This document shows positions 18,511 to 28,640 of a DNA stretch of 64,000 bases, piece after piece; positions within the stretch are counted from its first letter, which is position 1, and each line of letters starts with the position of its first letter. The stretch covers positions 1 to 64,000 of the forward strand of contig JBBDWK010000075.1 of assembly GCA_040902885.1 (NCBI GenBank). Direction: 5' to 3'. Made by a program: the position numbers and the translations under genes. The notes below the pieces were generated by a model that was not told where the DNA came from, did not search any database, and saw only the letters and a program-made list of their open reading frames with translations. The DNA is from JBBDWK01 sp040902885. GTDB taxonomy: Bacteria; Acidobacteriota; Terriglobia; Bryobacterales; Bryobacteraceae.

Positions 18511-20676
18511 TCAGTTCAAGGCTACTACGTCCACGTCTCCGCGGCGCCGCTCCACGGTCACGGCAACCACGTTGGGATACCGGTGGAGGGACAGGTCCAG
18601 GGACGAATCGCCAATCACCAGGTTTGAGATCCGAAGCCGCTGAACGGTATCCGGCAGGACCGGGTGCGCGAAGACCACATGATTCTGGGTCGCGTCCACG
18701 GTGATGCCCAGCGAGGCTTCGAGCAACTGGAACACGGCTCCCGCCGCCCATGCCTGGGGCGAACATGCTACCGGATAGAGGGTTGGCCCCTTCCCGTAGC
18801 GGCGCGGGAAACCGCAAAACAGCTCCGGGAGCCGATGCAGGTCCACATAGGTTGAGGCATCGAACAGCCCGTCGAGAACCTTCGACGCCAGCTTTTTCAT
18901 TCCGTAGTGCGCGAAGCCGGCGGCTATCAGAGCGTTGTCGTGGGGCCAGACGGAGCCGTTGTGATAGGCCATCGGGTTGTACCGGGCCTCGGTCTGCGCC
19001 ACCGTGCGGATGCCCCAGCCGCAAAAGAAATCCTCGCCCGTGAGCCCTTCGGCAACGATGCGGGCGTGCGCGGCGTCGGCGATGCGGGAGTAAAGAACGT
19101 GCCCGGCGTTGGAGGTGCGCACACGGCACGGTTTCTTTTCGCCGTCCAGGGCGATCGCGTATGTGCCCAGATCTTCGCACCAGAACGCAGCCTCAAAGCG
19201 TTCCTTCAACCGGCCGGCTTCGCCGCGAAGAGCCTGCGCCCGCTCGTAAAATCCCATCAGGCCCGCCAGTTCGGCCGCCCACAGCTTGGCGGCATAGACG
19301 TATCCCTGAACTTCGCACAGCGCCACCGGTCCCTCCGCCAAAGTTCCATCGGCGTGAAATACGGAATCCGGCGAGTCCTTCCATCCCTGCTGGGATAAGC
19401 CTTTCGGGTTGAGCCGGCGATACTCCACGAACCCGTCCCCATCCACGTCGCCGTACTTGTCGATCCATTCGAGAGCCCGCTCCACATTGGGCCATATGGA
19501 CTCGATAAAACTGAGATTGGCTGTGCGGCGATAGTATGCTCCCGCCAGTATGACGAACAGCGGCGTTGAATCGACGCTTCCGTAGTAGCAGCCGAACGGC
19601 ACCTCCTTGAGCGCGGCCATTTCGCCCTCTCGGGTTTCATGGAGGATCTTGCCCGGCTCGGCATCCCGCTCCCCGGAGAATTCGGCGGCCTGATGCGCGG
19701 CCAGGTAAGCCAGCACTCCGCGCGCGATTCCGGGAGCGGCCCAGAGCGATTCGAGGGCCGTGATGATTCCATCCCGGCCAAATACCGTGCTGAACCAGGG
19801 CACGCCGGCATAAGGATAGAGGCCGTGCGGCGTGGCTGTCAGCATCATGTTCAGGTCCGCCGTGGACCGCTCCACCCATCCGTTGAACTGCTCGTTGGAA
19901 GTGTCAATCCCGCACTCGAGACGCTCCGCGCTGGCCGTCGCCCGAATCGCTTCGATGTGGGCGGTTGCAAAGGAGAGCGGCGCCGGCCGGGAGTTCTGCG
20001 TTTCGCAGACCGCGGTGACTACGAACGTCTCCTCTCCGTTCCGCGGAAGCTGAACGGTAAGGTGCATCTCCGAGGCCGTCAGAAGATGCGGCGGCGGCGT
20101 GCAGTGCAGCCTGGTCCGCCGGACGACTCCGTCCAGGCCTTCATAGCCTAACACCACGCCCCCGTCTTCTAGACGGGTTTCGAGCATCTCGCCGCGCCGG
20201 TCCCGCTGCTGCCCGCGCACTTCGAAGATGTCCGCGTAATCCGCCCCGAACCCGACCGAGAAATCGACTTCTATCTCCGAGAGAGCGAAGTTCGACACCT
20301 GAATCATCTCGTAGTAGATGCCCTTCCAGAGAAATTTCGAGCGAAACAGATGCAGCGAGCCGCGTGGCAGAACCACTTCTCCCTCGAAGTAGATGTCGGG
20401 GTTGGTGAGATCCACCGCCATCACCACGTTGTCCTTTCGCACGGAGGAGCTCAACAGCAGCGGGCGGCCCTTGGCGAGCTCGAGCGTGAGCTGCGAGAGG
20501 AAGCGGGTGCCGTGGTGAAAGATGCCCGCTTCGGACCGGTCCGCCAGATGGATGTCGCCGAAGGTATCGAAGATGCCGAAGGTATCGTCCTGCTTCAGGA
20601 CGATCGTCCGCTCCCGAGTCGGGGGGGCCGTCGCCTGAATATAATACTGTTCCTGTGGGCGAATGCCTGTTGGCAC
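18511..20676 (-). CDS. Glycogen debranching-like enzyme (amylo-alpha-1,6-glucosidase family)
   Basis: The 721-residue protein starts at a GTG with GAGGGA about 8 bases upstream. The N-terminal 200 residues match the glycogen-debranching N-terminal (bis) domain, with VLKQDDTFGIFDTFGDIHLA and ADRSEAGIFHHGTRFLSQLT. The C-terminal part is an (alpha/alpha)6 barrel with PWFSTVFGRDGIITALESLW, CEVQGYVYAAKLWAAELAGL and YHNGSVWPHDNALIAAGFAH. This group removes alpha-1,6 branches from glycogen or related glucans in the cytoplasm; some members act on other oligosaccharides. The next gene upstream is a GT4 glycosyltransferase, which suggests glucan or trehalose-type carbohydrate handling. The two are separated by a short tandem repeat. 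Confidence 0.88.
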   Translation of the reverse strand: MPTGIRPQEQYYIQATAPPTRERTIVLKQDDTFGIFDTFGDIHLADRSEAGIFHHGTRFLSQLTLELAKGRPLLLSSSVRKDNVVMAVDLTNPDIYFEGEVVLPRGSLHLFRSKFLWKGIYYEMIQVSNFALSEIEVDFSVGFGADYADIFEVRGQQRDRRGEMLETRLEDGGVVLGYEGLDGVVRRTRLHCTPPPHLLTASEMHLTVQLPRNGEETFVVTAVCETQNSRPAPLSFATAHIEAIRATASAERLECGIDTSNEQFNGWVERSTADLNMMLTATPHGLYPYAGVPWFSTVFGRDGIITALESLWAAPGIARGVLAYLAAHQAAEFSGERDAEPGKILHETREGEMAALKEVPFGCYYGSVDSTPLFVILAGAYYRRTANLSFIESIWPNVERALEWIDKYGDVDGDGFVEYRRLNPKGLSQQGWKDSPDSVFHADGTLAEGPVALCEVQGYVYAAKLWAAELAGLMGFYERAQALRGEAGRLKERFEAAFWCEDLGTYAIALDGEKKPCRVRTSNAGHVLYSRIADAAHARIVAEGLTGEDFFCGWGIRTVAQTEARYNPMAYHNGSVWPHDNALIAAGFAHYGMKKLASKVLDGLFDASTYVDLHRLPELFCGFPRRYGKGPTLYPVACSPQAWAAGAVFQLLEASLGITVDATQNHVVFAHPVLPDTVQRLRISNLVIGDSSLDLSLHRYPNVVAVTVERRRGDVDVVALN

Positions 20677-20688
20677 GGATATCTTCCC

Positions 20689-20747
20689 TCAATCACACCG
20701 TATCGGGCTCAATCACACCGCATCGGCCTCATCACGCCGCATCGGCG
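20689..20747. repeat. Tandem repeat, about 3 copies of a 20-bp unit
   Basis: Units begin at 20689, 20709 and 20729. The first two (CTCAATCACACCGTATCGGG and CTCAATCACACCGCATCGGC) differ at 2 of 20 positions; the third has one base deleted and one further change. The array overlaps the last codons and stop of the GT4 gene and fills the gap before the debranching-enzyme gene. On the minus strand every unit contains TGA. Confidence 0.75.
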
Positions 20748-21778
20748 ACGAGTTCGGCCGACTGCAGCCGCTCGTACGCGGCGAGATAATCCTCGGCCAT
20801 CCGCCTCGCGCTGAAACGTTTTTCAAACCGCTCCCGGCAGCGCCGCCGGCAGATGCCCGGGACTTTTTCCAGCGCTTCAATCGCTTCCTCCACGCTGTTC
20901 ACGACGAGGCCGGTCACGCCTTCGTCCATCACTTCCGGAACCGATCCCCGATTGTACGCAATCACCGGCGTACCGCAGGCCATGGATTCGATCATGGCGA
21001 GTCCGAACGGCTCCGGCCAGTCGATGGGGAACAGCATGGCATAAGCGTTGCCGAGGAATTCGTCTTTCTCCGCATCGCCAATCTCGTCCACGAACTCAAT
21101 CCGGGGATCGTTCAATAAAGGCTTGATGACAGTCAGGAAGTACTCGCGATCGGCGCGGTCCACCTTGGCCGCAATCCGCAGCGGCATGTCCGCGCGTTTG
21201 GCGATTTCAATGGCGCGGTCCACCCCTTTTTCCGGCGATATACGGCCCAGAAACGCGAGGTACTCTCCGGGCTCCTCATGGAGTTTGAATAAGTCCTCGG
21301 GGACACCGTGATACACGGTTCCCAGCCACTGGAGCCACGGGAGAGGCGTGCGCTGGGCGTCGGAAATGGAGATGAGCCGCATCTCCCCATACTCCTTGTA
21401 TAACGGGACCAGTTCCGGGAGATCCAGCCGGCCGTGTAATGTCGTGATGCCGGAGATGCCGTGCCGGCGAAACAGCGGATAGTGAAGATAATCGGTATGA
21501 AAGTGCACGACGTCAAAGTTCGCGGCCTGCCGGAAGACTTCCTCCAGCATTAAAAAATGATGGAGAAGGCAGTCTCCGCATTCCTGGTCCAGTCTCAGAG
21601 AGCGCGGGCAGGCGGGAACCAGTTCGGCGCGGGTGATGGAATCGCCGCTGGCAAACAAGGTGACGGAATGTCCCGCCCGAACCAGTTCTTCCGTCAAGAA
21701 GGAGACAACGCGCTCGGTGCCCCCATAGAGCTTGGGCGGCACACTCTCGTAGAGTGGAGAGACTTGGGCTATTCGCAA
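20732..21778 (-). CDS. GT4-family glycosyltransferase
   Basis: The 348-residue product starts at TTG: the sequence reads GGAGGTGG then TTG, and the protein then begins RIAQVSPLYESVPPKLYGGT, the standard GT-B opening with a Gly-rich donor loop. The frame is open further upstream, but that part is low-complexity and overlaps the Mrp gene. The C-terminal half holds AFLGRISPEKGVDRAIEIA and the catalytic E-x7-E stretch EPFGLAMIESMACGTPVIAY. Retaining GT4 enzymes transfer sugars from nucleotide donors. It resembles glycogen synthase- or trehalose-type and general sugar transferases without pointing to one acceptor. Confidence 0.88.
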   Translation of the reverse strand: MRIAQVSPLYESVPPKLYGGTERVVSFLTEELVRAGHSVTLFASGDSITRAELVPACPRSLRLDQECGDCLLHHFLMLEEVFRQAANFDVVHFHTDYLHYPLFRRHGISGITTLHGRLDLPELVPLYKEYGEMRLISISDAQRTPLPWLQWLGTVYHGVPEDLFKLHEEPGEYLAFLGRISPEKGVDRAIEIAKRADMPLRIAAKVDRADREYFLTVIKPLLNDPRIEFVDEIGDAEKDEFLGNAYAMLFPIDWPEPFGLAMIESMACGTPVIAYNRGSVPEVMDEGVTGLVVNSVEEAIEALEKVPGICRRRCRERFEKRFSARRMAEDYLAAYERLQSAELVADAA

Positions 21779-21884
21779 CCAACCACCTCCGGACCCCGGC
21801 CGGGGCCGGTTGTCCCTTACCCTAGATGCAAGTTGGATACCGTGCGGAGGCACACCGCCTTTGCGCGGGTGCGGTTGTGGACGG

Positions 21885-22730
21885 TCAGTCGCTAATCTCA
21901 ATGCTGGGACCGGTTTGCGGGCCAATCTGCCGCAGCCGCTCGACCATGGCGCGCGCCAGCCGCTCGAATCCGGCGGCGTTCGGCTCGTCGCCCTTGCCGG
22001 CGGATACCGGCCGGCCGGTATCGCCGCCGGCGCGCACAACCGGGTCGAGAGGCAGTTCGCCCAGGAAGTGGACGTTCATCCGCTCCGCGGTGCGCTTGCC
22101 CCCGCCGGAGCTGAAGACGTCGATGCGTTCGCTGCAGTGCGGGCACATGAGGTAGCTCATGTTCTCAACGATGCCCAGAACCTCCACCTTCACCTGCTGG
22201 AACATGAGAACGGCCTTCCGCGCGTCTTCGAGCGAGACGTCCGAGGGCGTGGTGACCACCATCGCGCCGGTGATGGGGGCGGTCTGAATCAGAGTGAGCT
22301 GAACATCCCCGGTGCCAGGCGGCAGGTCGATGATCAGGTAATCCAGCTCCCCCCAATCCACGCCCCGCAAAAACTGCTGGATGACGCTGTGCAGCATGGG
22401 CCCGCGCCAGACCAGCGGGCGGTCGCCCGGATTCAGGAAGCCCATGGACATCAGCTTCACGCCGTAATTCTCCAGCGGCTGGATGCGCTCCTCGCGCGCC
22501 GATGGAGGCTGGCTGACGCCCATCATGAGCGGCACGTTGGGACCGTAGACATCCGCATCGAGCAGGCCCACCCGATGGCCCATTTTGGCCAGCGATACCG
22601 CGAGGTTCACGGCCACGGTGGTCTTGCCGACCCCGCCTTTGCCGGAACCGACAGCGATCAAGCTGCGCACACCGGGAATGGGAAGCTTGGGAGGCGTACC
22701 GCCCCCCGGGCCAGGCTGGTTGGGGTTCAT
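21885..22730 (-). CDS. Mrp/NBP35-type Fe-S cluster carrier ATPase
   Basis: The 281-residue protein has a deviant Walker A motif (VGSGKGGVGKTTVAVNLAVS), VGLLDADVYGPNVPLMMG, the Mrp signature YLIIDLPPGTGDVQLTL, and the bridging CxxC in SYLMCPHC that holds the transferable Fe-S cluster. It lacks the N-terminal DUF59/MIP18 domain found in many bacterial Mrp proteins, and starts instead with a Pro/Gly-rich tail. It would deliver [4Fe-4S] clusters to apoproteins; queG, the radical SAM enzyme, nuoE/F and UdgX in this window are possible clients. Confidence 0.92.
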   Translation of the reverse strand: MNPNQPGPGGGTPPKLPIPGVRSLIAVGSGKGGVGKTTVAVNLAVSLAKMGHRVGLLDADVYGPNVPLMMGVSQPPSAREERIQPLENYGVKLMSMGFLNPGDRPLVWRGPMLHSVIQQFLRGVDWGELDYLIIDLPPGTGDVQLTLIQTAPITGAMVVTTPSDVSLEDARKAVLMFQQVKVEVLGIVENMSYLMCPHCSERIDVFSSGGGKRTAERMNVHFLGELPLDPVVRAGGDTGRPVSAGKGDEPNAAGFERLARAMVERLRQIGPQTGPSIEISD

Positions 22731-22801
22731 TTCCTTTATCGTAGCATCGGGGTTGTTGGGGGCGGATGTTCTTGCAGATCCTCGCAGGCGATGAACGGTA
22801 A

Positions 22802-25800
22802 CTAGCGCACCAACAGTGAGACCCGGTTACTCAGCGCGCCTTGCGCCTCCATTTCCAGCGTCAGCCTTCCCGATTGAATGCTCTCCGGGACGCGGACGTT
22901 GACTTGATACAGTCCGGCGAAGCCCGGCGCCAGACCGGCCCAGGCGACCTCAACGGCTTGGCCGCCGATCCGCACGATCGGGAACTGAACCAGCGTGGGC
23001 GCGGGCAGTCCGGCAGGCTCGCCCGCTTCCGCCGGCCGGTCCAGCTCGCCCAGGCCGGTAGCGTACACGAGGATGTAGTCGCCGCGTGCGGTCTGGTTCT
23101 CAACGTTTACGAGAGCGTAATCCGAAGCGCGGAGAATCGCCGGAAAACCGTCCGCGGCGACAAAAATTCCCGGCGTGGCGCGGGCTACCGCTACCGTCCG
23201 CTCCAACGTCGCCGAACCGCGATGCACGCGCAAGACGGCGGTTGAGCGGCCCTGCAACGCCCAAGGCATCTGCAGGTTTATCTGCCCAGGCGAAACGTAG
23301 AATAGCGGTGCCGCGAGGCCATCCACGGATACCCGAACGCCCGCCAGTTCGGTAGGCAACGGCATCGTAATCGCGGCCGCGGTTGCCTCCGCGAGGTTCG
23401 AGCCGAGCAGAGTCGCGATGGATCCCGGCGCAACCGCCCCCGGCTCGAAGCTCGCCGCGTTCACCACTCCCTGCGCCGATAACGCGGGCTCCGGCGTTCC
23501 AGCAACAAGCCGCATCACGAAGCTGTCTCGCGATTCGATCGGTCGGACTGTGCCAAAAAAGTCGGGCGAGTCTGTCCAGGCCGCAAGCGCCAATGAACTG
23601 TCAGGCAAAAAAGCCGCGGCCGTTGCCTGATCTTGCGCCTGTCCGCCAAGGCACGACGAGAGCGTTAGGGCCGTGCCGTCAGGCTGCAACCACGCCACGA
23701 AAGCGTCCTCATCCGTATCGCCGCTCAGCTTCCGGCAGTCGCCCACATTGTTGACCACGGGAAAGTCGTCTGAAGAGGTAGCGCCCGCCAGGGCAACGGC
23801 GCCGGAACGGGCAACCGCAAGTGCCGCAACCGTCTCCTCGCGCCGTCCGCCTATGCGCGTGCTGTACTCGAGACTGGACAGCGACGGGCTCAGCTTGGCT
23901 ATAAACGCATCGCCGGTACTGGCGGCTGCCGGGAGGGGCTGCAATGGTTTCCGCACCGGCAGATCCTCCGAATTCGTGCCGCCGGCCAGGTAGATGGAAC
24001 CGTTCGCATCCACGCCGGTGTATGGCGTCATTTCGCTTCCCGAACCACCGAAGTACGTCGCGTGCAGAACGCGCGACGCATCGCTTGCGATGATTGCCAG
24101 GAAGGCGTCGTGCGCGCCTCCCTTTGTCGGCTGCACGGAGCCGGCCGGGACCGGCAGATCTGGAGAACCGGTCACCCCCGATACGACCACATCTCCGTTC
24201 CGGTCGATGGCCAGGTCCGTCACAGAATCCTCATGGGCCCCTCCGAAGAACGTGCCGGCAACCACGGCACCCGCGGGTGAGAGCTTCAGCAGCAGCGCAT
24301 CACGCTGGTTGGACGGAACCACGACATACGCCGGTTCGGCCGCGCCGAAAAACGCGATGCCGCTCGGCTGCAAGACGGGCAGGTCTTTAGAGAGCCGCCA
24401 GGATTCGCCTCCATTCTCACTCACAAACAGCCCCAGACGACTACCGGCATACACGCGCGAAGATGCAATCGACAATGGTTCAATCAGCGTATCGGGCAGC
24501 AAGTCCGCAAGCCGCTCCCAGGTCAACCCCTGATCGGTGCTTTTCCAGATTCGCCCGACTGGCCGCCGCCGGCGAACAGCACGTTCGAGTTTGCCGGATC
24601 GATCGCAAGGGAAACGACCCGGTCTCTCGTGTCCATGCCGACCACTACACGCTGCCACGTCGCTCCTCCATTGGCAGTCCGAAACAGGCCATTGGAGGTA
24701 CCCGCGTACAGCAGCGGCGCATTGGAATCCCAGACAAGCGTCTCGACGTATGTCTGGTCAAAAGGCGTAGGCGTCACGACGAGCCCTGTCGGCTGCCAAC
24801 TGCCACCCGCATCCGTGCTTTTGAATACCCCCTGGCGGTTCCCTGCGTAAACGGTATCGGGGTTGCGGGGATCGAACACGACCTTGGATACGAATCCGAG
24901 GTCCTGCCCGGACTTGGTCCACGTGACGCCTCCGTTGCTGCTCCGGTACAGCCCCTGCCCCGTCGCGGCGATCAGACGCTCCGGGAATCCACTCTGCGTG
25001 GCCAGGGAGAACACCCCCGCATCCGCTCCTAGTTGTGAGGCTGTAAAGCTCTCCCCTCCATCCGTGCTGCGGTAGACGACGCCCTGGCCGCCCGCATACA
25101 CCACCTGCGGGTTGCCGGGCCGCGCCGATACCGAATAAGCGGTCACGTTTCGGAACACGGGCTTCCACGCACCCGTTTCGCTCGTCTTCCGATAGACGGT
25201 CGCCCACTCTACCTGCCGCCGGAAGCCAGTGAGGCCCGGGAAGTTCGTGCTTGCGCTAGCATTCGCCGCTATCCACAAGTTCCCTCTCGCATCCAGTGCC
25301 GCCGCCGCGACTCTGTCTATGTTATCCGGGAGGCCGTACGTCCAAAGTACTCGAGAGCCATCGGGTGAGAGCTTCAGAACATAGTAAGGGGTGTTCGGAA
25401 CCGGGTTCGTCCACGGGAAATCGCGCGATGAGGTGAAGCCATGGACGTACACGCCGCCGAATGCATCAACGGCGATGCCATGCACAATATCCTCGCGGTC
25501 GCCGCCGAGATACGTGAGCCAGGCAATCTGTCCGGACGGCCCGAGCTTCGCCACAAACACATCGTTGCACGGGCGCAGGTGGCCGATGAAGATGGGACAG
25601 AGTCCGCCGGCGTAAGTTCGCTTGAGCGCCCCATCTGTCACAGGCAGGTCGGGAGACGTGGTGTAACCGGCAACGTACACATTGCCTTGCGCGTCGGACC
25701 CCATTGCGGTGATCCCGTCGCCGCCCGACCCGCCAATCCGCTGCGCTACGGTAATTGCAGCCGATGGTGGCTCCGCTCCTCGAAGCGCGATCACAGCGCC

Positions 25801-25854
25801 CGACAGTCCCAGTGCGAGCGGCAGGACGAGACAAACGATTCTCCAGCGTGGCAT
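22802..25854 (-). pseudogene. SBBP/BNR-repeat exported protein with TIGR03437-type C-terminus, broken by one frameshift
   Basis: Two reading frames form one protein of about 1,010 residues. The first (25854 down to about 24553) has a signal peptide, SBBP repeats (GSDAQGNVYVAGYTTSPDLP) and Asp-box/BNR repeats (YRSTDGGESF). It reads through VLFAGGGQSG and then runs off. The second resumes in the next frame with RIWKSTDQGLTWERL, more SBBP repeats, and an immunoglobulin-like C-terminus with VVNAASFEPGAVAPGSIATL and PGQINLQMPW, the TIGR03437 domain common in Solibacter. Adding one base near 24551-24556 (GGGCGA) restores a single frame. It is either a recent pseudogene or an assembly error. A cell-surface or secreted adhesin-like role is likely. 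Confidence 0.85.
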
Positions 25855-25970
25855 TCACCCGTGCGCTTGCACACAGTTTGCCACCGGCTAAGTTACCGTT
25901 TGTGAACCAAGCGGCTGCTATACCTGTGTCGTCTCGACTCAGTGCGCGTCGGCTAAGCCGCGGCCATAGT

Positions 25971-27305
25971 TCACCCGCGCGGCGGCTTGTTGACGACCTT
26001 CAGGTTTTTTTCGTCGAAGTAGAGAACACGGCCTTCGCGGTACGACTGGACGGCCATCGAAATGGTCACCTGGGCGCGAAAACCGGTTTCCACGTCCAGG
26101 GTCGGCTTCTGGCGGCTGCGCACGCAGTCTAGAAAGTTCTGCATGTGCGCCGAGCGCGGGGTCTCGGTAACCGGAATCTTGATCTCAGCCTCGCCGAACT
26201 TGCTCTTGTACTCCGCGCTGGCCGCCCTTTTCTCCGGAATCACCGTGATGTGCGGAGCGTACCCCTCGAAGCGGCCGTGCTCCACCATGATCAGCGTTCC
26301 CTCGTGGCCTCGGATCAATCCGGGAATGTGCTGCGAGTTGGCCATGGAGGAGCTCAGCACCAGCGAGTGGCCTTGGTCGAAGTCCGCCAGCAGGCTGAAG
26401 GTGTCCGGCACTTCGCGATCCTTGAAGACGTAGATTCCGCCGGAAGCCATCACCTTGTAGGGAAACTGAGGTTCGTTCCAGCAGATGTTCATCGGCGCGA
26501 CCACATGATAAAAGAGGTCCGTTGCGATGCCGCCGGAGTAGTCCCAGTATTTGCGGAAGCGGAAGTAACGGTCGGCATCCCAGTTCCGCTTGTCGGCCGG
26601 GCCGAGCCACATCTTCCAGTCGATATAGTCGTCGCCTTTGCCGTGCGGGCCGGCGTTCGGATCGATCTTCCAGTTCCACTCGCCTTCCACCGAGTTGCGG
26701 TGGTAGGAGCCCTGGCTGAGCAGCATCTGGCCAATCATGCCGTCCGCGATGACCTTCTTCGCCTTGTGCCACTGGTCCGACGAGGTGGTCTGCGAGCCGA
26801 CCTGAAGAATCCGCCTGGTCTCCCGCACCGTGTTCGAGAGCTGCTTGGCCTCCTCGACGGTGTGGCACATGGGCTTCTCGAGGTAGACGTCCTTGCCGCG
26901 GTCCATCGCCTCCAAAGCGATCTTGGCATGCCAGTGGTCGGGAGTTGCGACGACGACCGCGTCGATGTCCTCGCGCTGGATCACTTCCCGGTAGTCGAGG
27001 TACCCGTCGCATTTGTGCTTTTCGGCGTTCTCGCGCTTGCGCCGTTCCCACACGTCGCACACGGCCACAATCTGGCAGCCGTTGGTGCGCTCGCCGATAC
27101 CGGCGAATTCGCGGGCCAGGTATCCGCCGCGGCCTCCCACCCCAATCACGCCCAGATTGATTTTGTCATTGGCGCCGATCACTCGTCCGGCCGCCGATTT
27201 CGGCCGTGCCGCGAACACACTCGACGCCGCTCCGAGCGCCGCGCCTACTCCCGTTCCCACCTTGACGAAGTCCCGCCGATTCATCGCACTCTCGTCCGCT
27301 GGCAT
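25971..27305 (-). CDS. Gfo/Idh/MocA-family oxidoreductase, Tat-exported
   Basis: The 444-residue protein starts at the ATG preceded by AGGAG (8 bases away); an upstream in-frame start at 27341 is possible. The leader MNRRDFVKVGTGVGAALGAA is Tat-type. The Rossmann motif is INLGVIGVGGRGGYLAREFA, and the family motifs DAVVVATPDHWHAKIALEAM and DVYLEKPMCHTVEEAKQL contain the usual EKP catalytic Lys. Such enzymes oxidise or reduce sugars and inositols with NAD(P); exported versions with tightly bound cofactor, such as glucose-fructose oxidoreductase and the many planctomycete/acidobacterial paralogues, act in the periplasm. It has no close operon partner, and the substrate is unknown. Confidence 0.93.
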   Translation of the reverse strand: MPADESAMNRRDFVKVGTGVGAALGAASSVFAARPKSAAGRVIGANDKINLGVIGVGGRGGYLAREFAGIGERTNGCQIVAVCDVWERRKRENAEKHKCDGYLDYREVIQREDIDAVVVATPDHWHAKIALEAMDRGKDVYLEKPMCHTVEEAKQLSNTVRETRRILQVGSQTTSSDQWHKAKKVIADGMIGQMLLSQGSYHRNSVEGEWNWKIDPNAGPHGKGDDYIDWKMWLGPADKRNWDADRYFRFRKYWDYSGGIATDLFYHVVAPMNICWNEPQFPYKVMASGGIYVFKDREVPDTFSLLADFDQGHSLVLSSSMANSQHIPGLIRGHEGTLIMVEHGRFEGYAPHITVIPEKRAASAEYKSKFGEAEIKIPVTETPRSAHMQNFLDCVRSRQKPTLDVETGFRAQVTISMAVQSYREGRVLYFDEKNLKVVNKPPRG

Positions 27306-27513
27306 ACGCGACTCCTGGTTGTTCAAAATTTGCTCCCTCATTTTACTCCCTTCAAACGCGGTCCGTCAGTTTCTTCCAGGTGGAACCGTCCGGCACTACG
27401 CAAGAAGTTCACGCTTGTGCCCCGGAGGGCGCAATTTCTACATTTTTTCGCGTGAAAACAGACAGTTTGAGCGTAGGCAGGCGAATTGCTAGGAAAGCCG
27501 CGGAGATGTATCC

Positions 27514-28257
27514 ATGAAATCCATTCTGATATTCGGTTGCTTTTCAGCAGCTCTTCTGGCCCCCGGTTGCGCCACAAAGAAGTTCGTGCGCCAAACGACG
27601 GAGCCAATTCAGGTGAAAGTGAATGAAGTCGACGAAAGACGCGGCAAGGAGATTGAAGAAGTTCGAACAAATGTTAAAGAAGTAGACGAGAAGGCCGAGC
27701 AGGGCGTAACCGCTGCAAGCGCCGCAAATGAGCGCGCGATGACGGCGGACGGCAAGGCCGTGAACGCGATGACGAAGGCCAACGAGGCGGGCGCGGAGGC
27801 GGCGAAGGCGAATACGGCTTCCGAGCGCAATAGCCGGGAATTGGACGTTGTGCGGCAGGCCTTCGGGAACATTGATAACTTCTCCTTGAAGGGCGAGACG
27901 GCCATTCAATTCGGTTTCGACAAGGCCGCGCTCACCCCGGAAGCCAAGGAGAAACTCGACGCTCTCGCCGCGGACCTCAATAAGTTCAAGAGGTTCGCCG
28001 TTGCGGTGGAGGGCTATACCGACCGCATTGGCTCGGCTGAATACAACGCCGCGCTGAGCCGCCGGCGGGCAAACTCCGTAGTCCATTATCTGGTTGCGCA
28101 GCACAATATCCCCATCTACCGGATTCACATGATCGGTCTGGGAATGGACCGCCCGGCGGACGAAGGAAAAGACCGCGACGCGCGCGCCCGCAATCGGAGA
28201 GTGGAAGTCAAGGTTTTCACTGCGGACCCGGCACTGGCGCAAACGGCCTCCCAGTAG
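27514..28257 (+). CDS. OmpA-family lipoprotein with coiled coil
   Basis: The 247-residue product has a lipoprotein signal with lipobox LAPGC (Cys at about residue 19). An Ala/Glu/Lys-rich coiled coil spans about residues 30-115. The C-terminal OmpA peptidoglycan-binding domain runs from IQFGFDKAALTPEAKEKLDA to EGYTDRIGSAEYNAALSRRR and ARNRRVEV. It probably tethers the outer membrane to peptidoglycan, in the manner of Pal. GGAG lies about 9 bases before the ATG. A strong hairpin at 28275-28299 follows. Confidence 0.93.
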   Translation: MKSILIFGCFSAALLAPGCATKKFVRQTTEPIQVKVNEVDERRGKEIEEVRTNVKEVDEKAEQGVTAASAANERAMTADGKAVNAMTKANEAGAEAAKANTASERNSRELDVVRQAFGNIDNFSLKGETAIQFGFDKAALTPEAKEKLDALAADLNKFKRFAVAVEGYTDRIGSAEYNAALSRRRANSVVHYLVAQHNIPIYRIHMIGLGMDRPADEGKDRDARARNRRVEVKVFTADPALAQTASQ

Positions 28258-28274
28258 ATCAAGGACATCGCGAG

Positions 28275-28299
28275 CCGGGAACCTGTTTCAGGTTCCCGG
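28275..28299 (+). terminator. Rho-independent-like terminator after the OmpA-family gene
   Basis: Perfect 11-bp arms CCGGGAACCTG and CAGGTTCCCGG are separated by TTT and followed by the T-rich TGTTCCTTTCT. It starts 17 bases after the stop codon. It also lies between convergent coding stretches and may serve both strands. Confidence 0.7.
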
Positions 28300-28309
28300 T
28301 GTTCCTTTC

Positions 28310-28640
28310 TCACTTGCCCTGCACGTCCTCCCGCCAGCGGTACAGCATGGACTGCATCTCGTCGGTCAGATCCGGGTGCTTGCGGCGGAGGTTGTGCGAT
28401 TCTCCGGGGTCCTGTTCGACGTCGGAGAGGAAAACGGCATCGTCGCCCTCCAGCGGCTTGTTGCCGTCGGGACGGCCTTCGTAGGTTGCGCCGTTTACCA
28501 CCAGCTTCCACTTCCCTCTTCGTACCGCCATCTGTTTGCTCTGCGCCCAGAAGATCGCCTCGCGGTGCGCTCCCTCGCCTTCGCGGAGTAACGGCAGAAG
28601 GTTGCGGCCATCTATGGTGCGGTCCGTGGGTAGCGCCGCT
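28310..28640 (-). pseudogene. C-terminal relic of a sulfatase
   Basis: About 110 codons read as the end of a type I sulfatase: RTIDGRNLLPLLREGEGAHR, a middle with MAVRRGKWKLVVNGATYEG, then FLSDVEQDPGESHNL. The active-site Cys/Ser region and the first about 350 residues are absent. Homology stops at the edge of the palindromic repeat at 28641; beyond it the same frame is only antisense to the TPR gene. It is therefore a deletion or rearrangement remnant whose break point coincides with the repeat. Confidence 0.75.
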
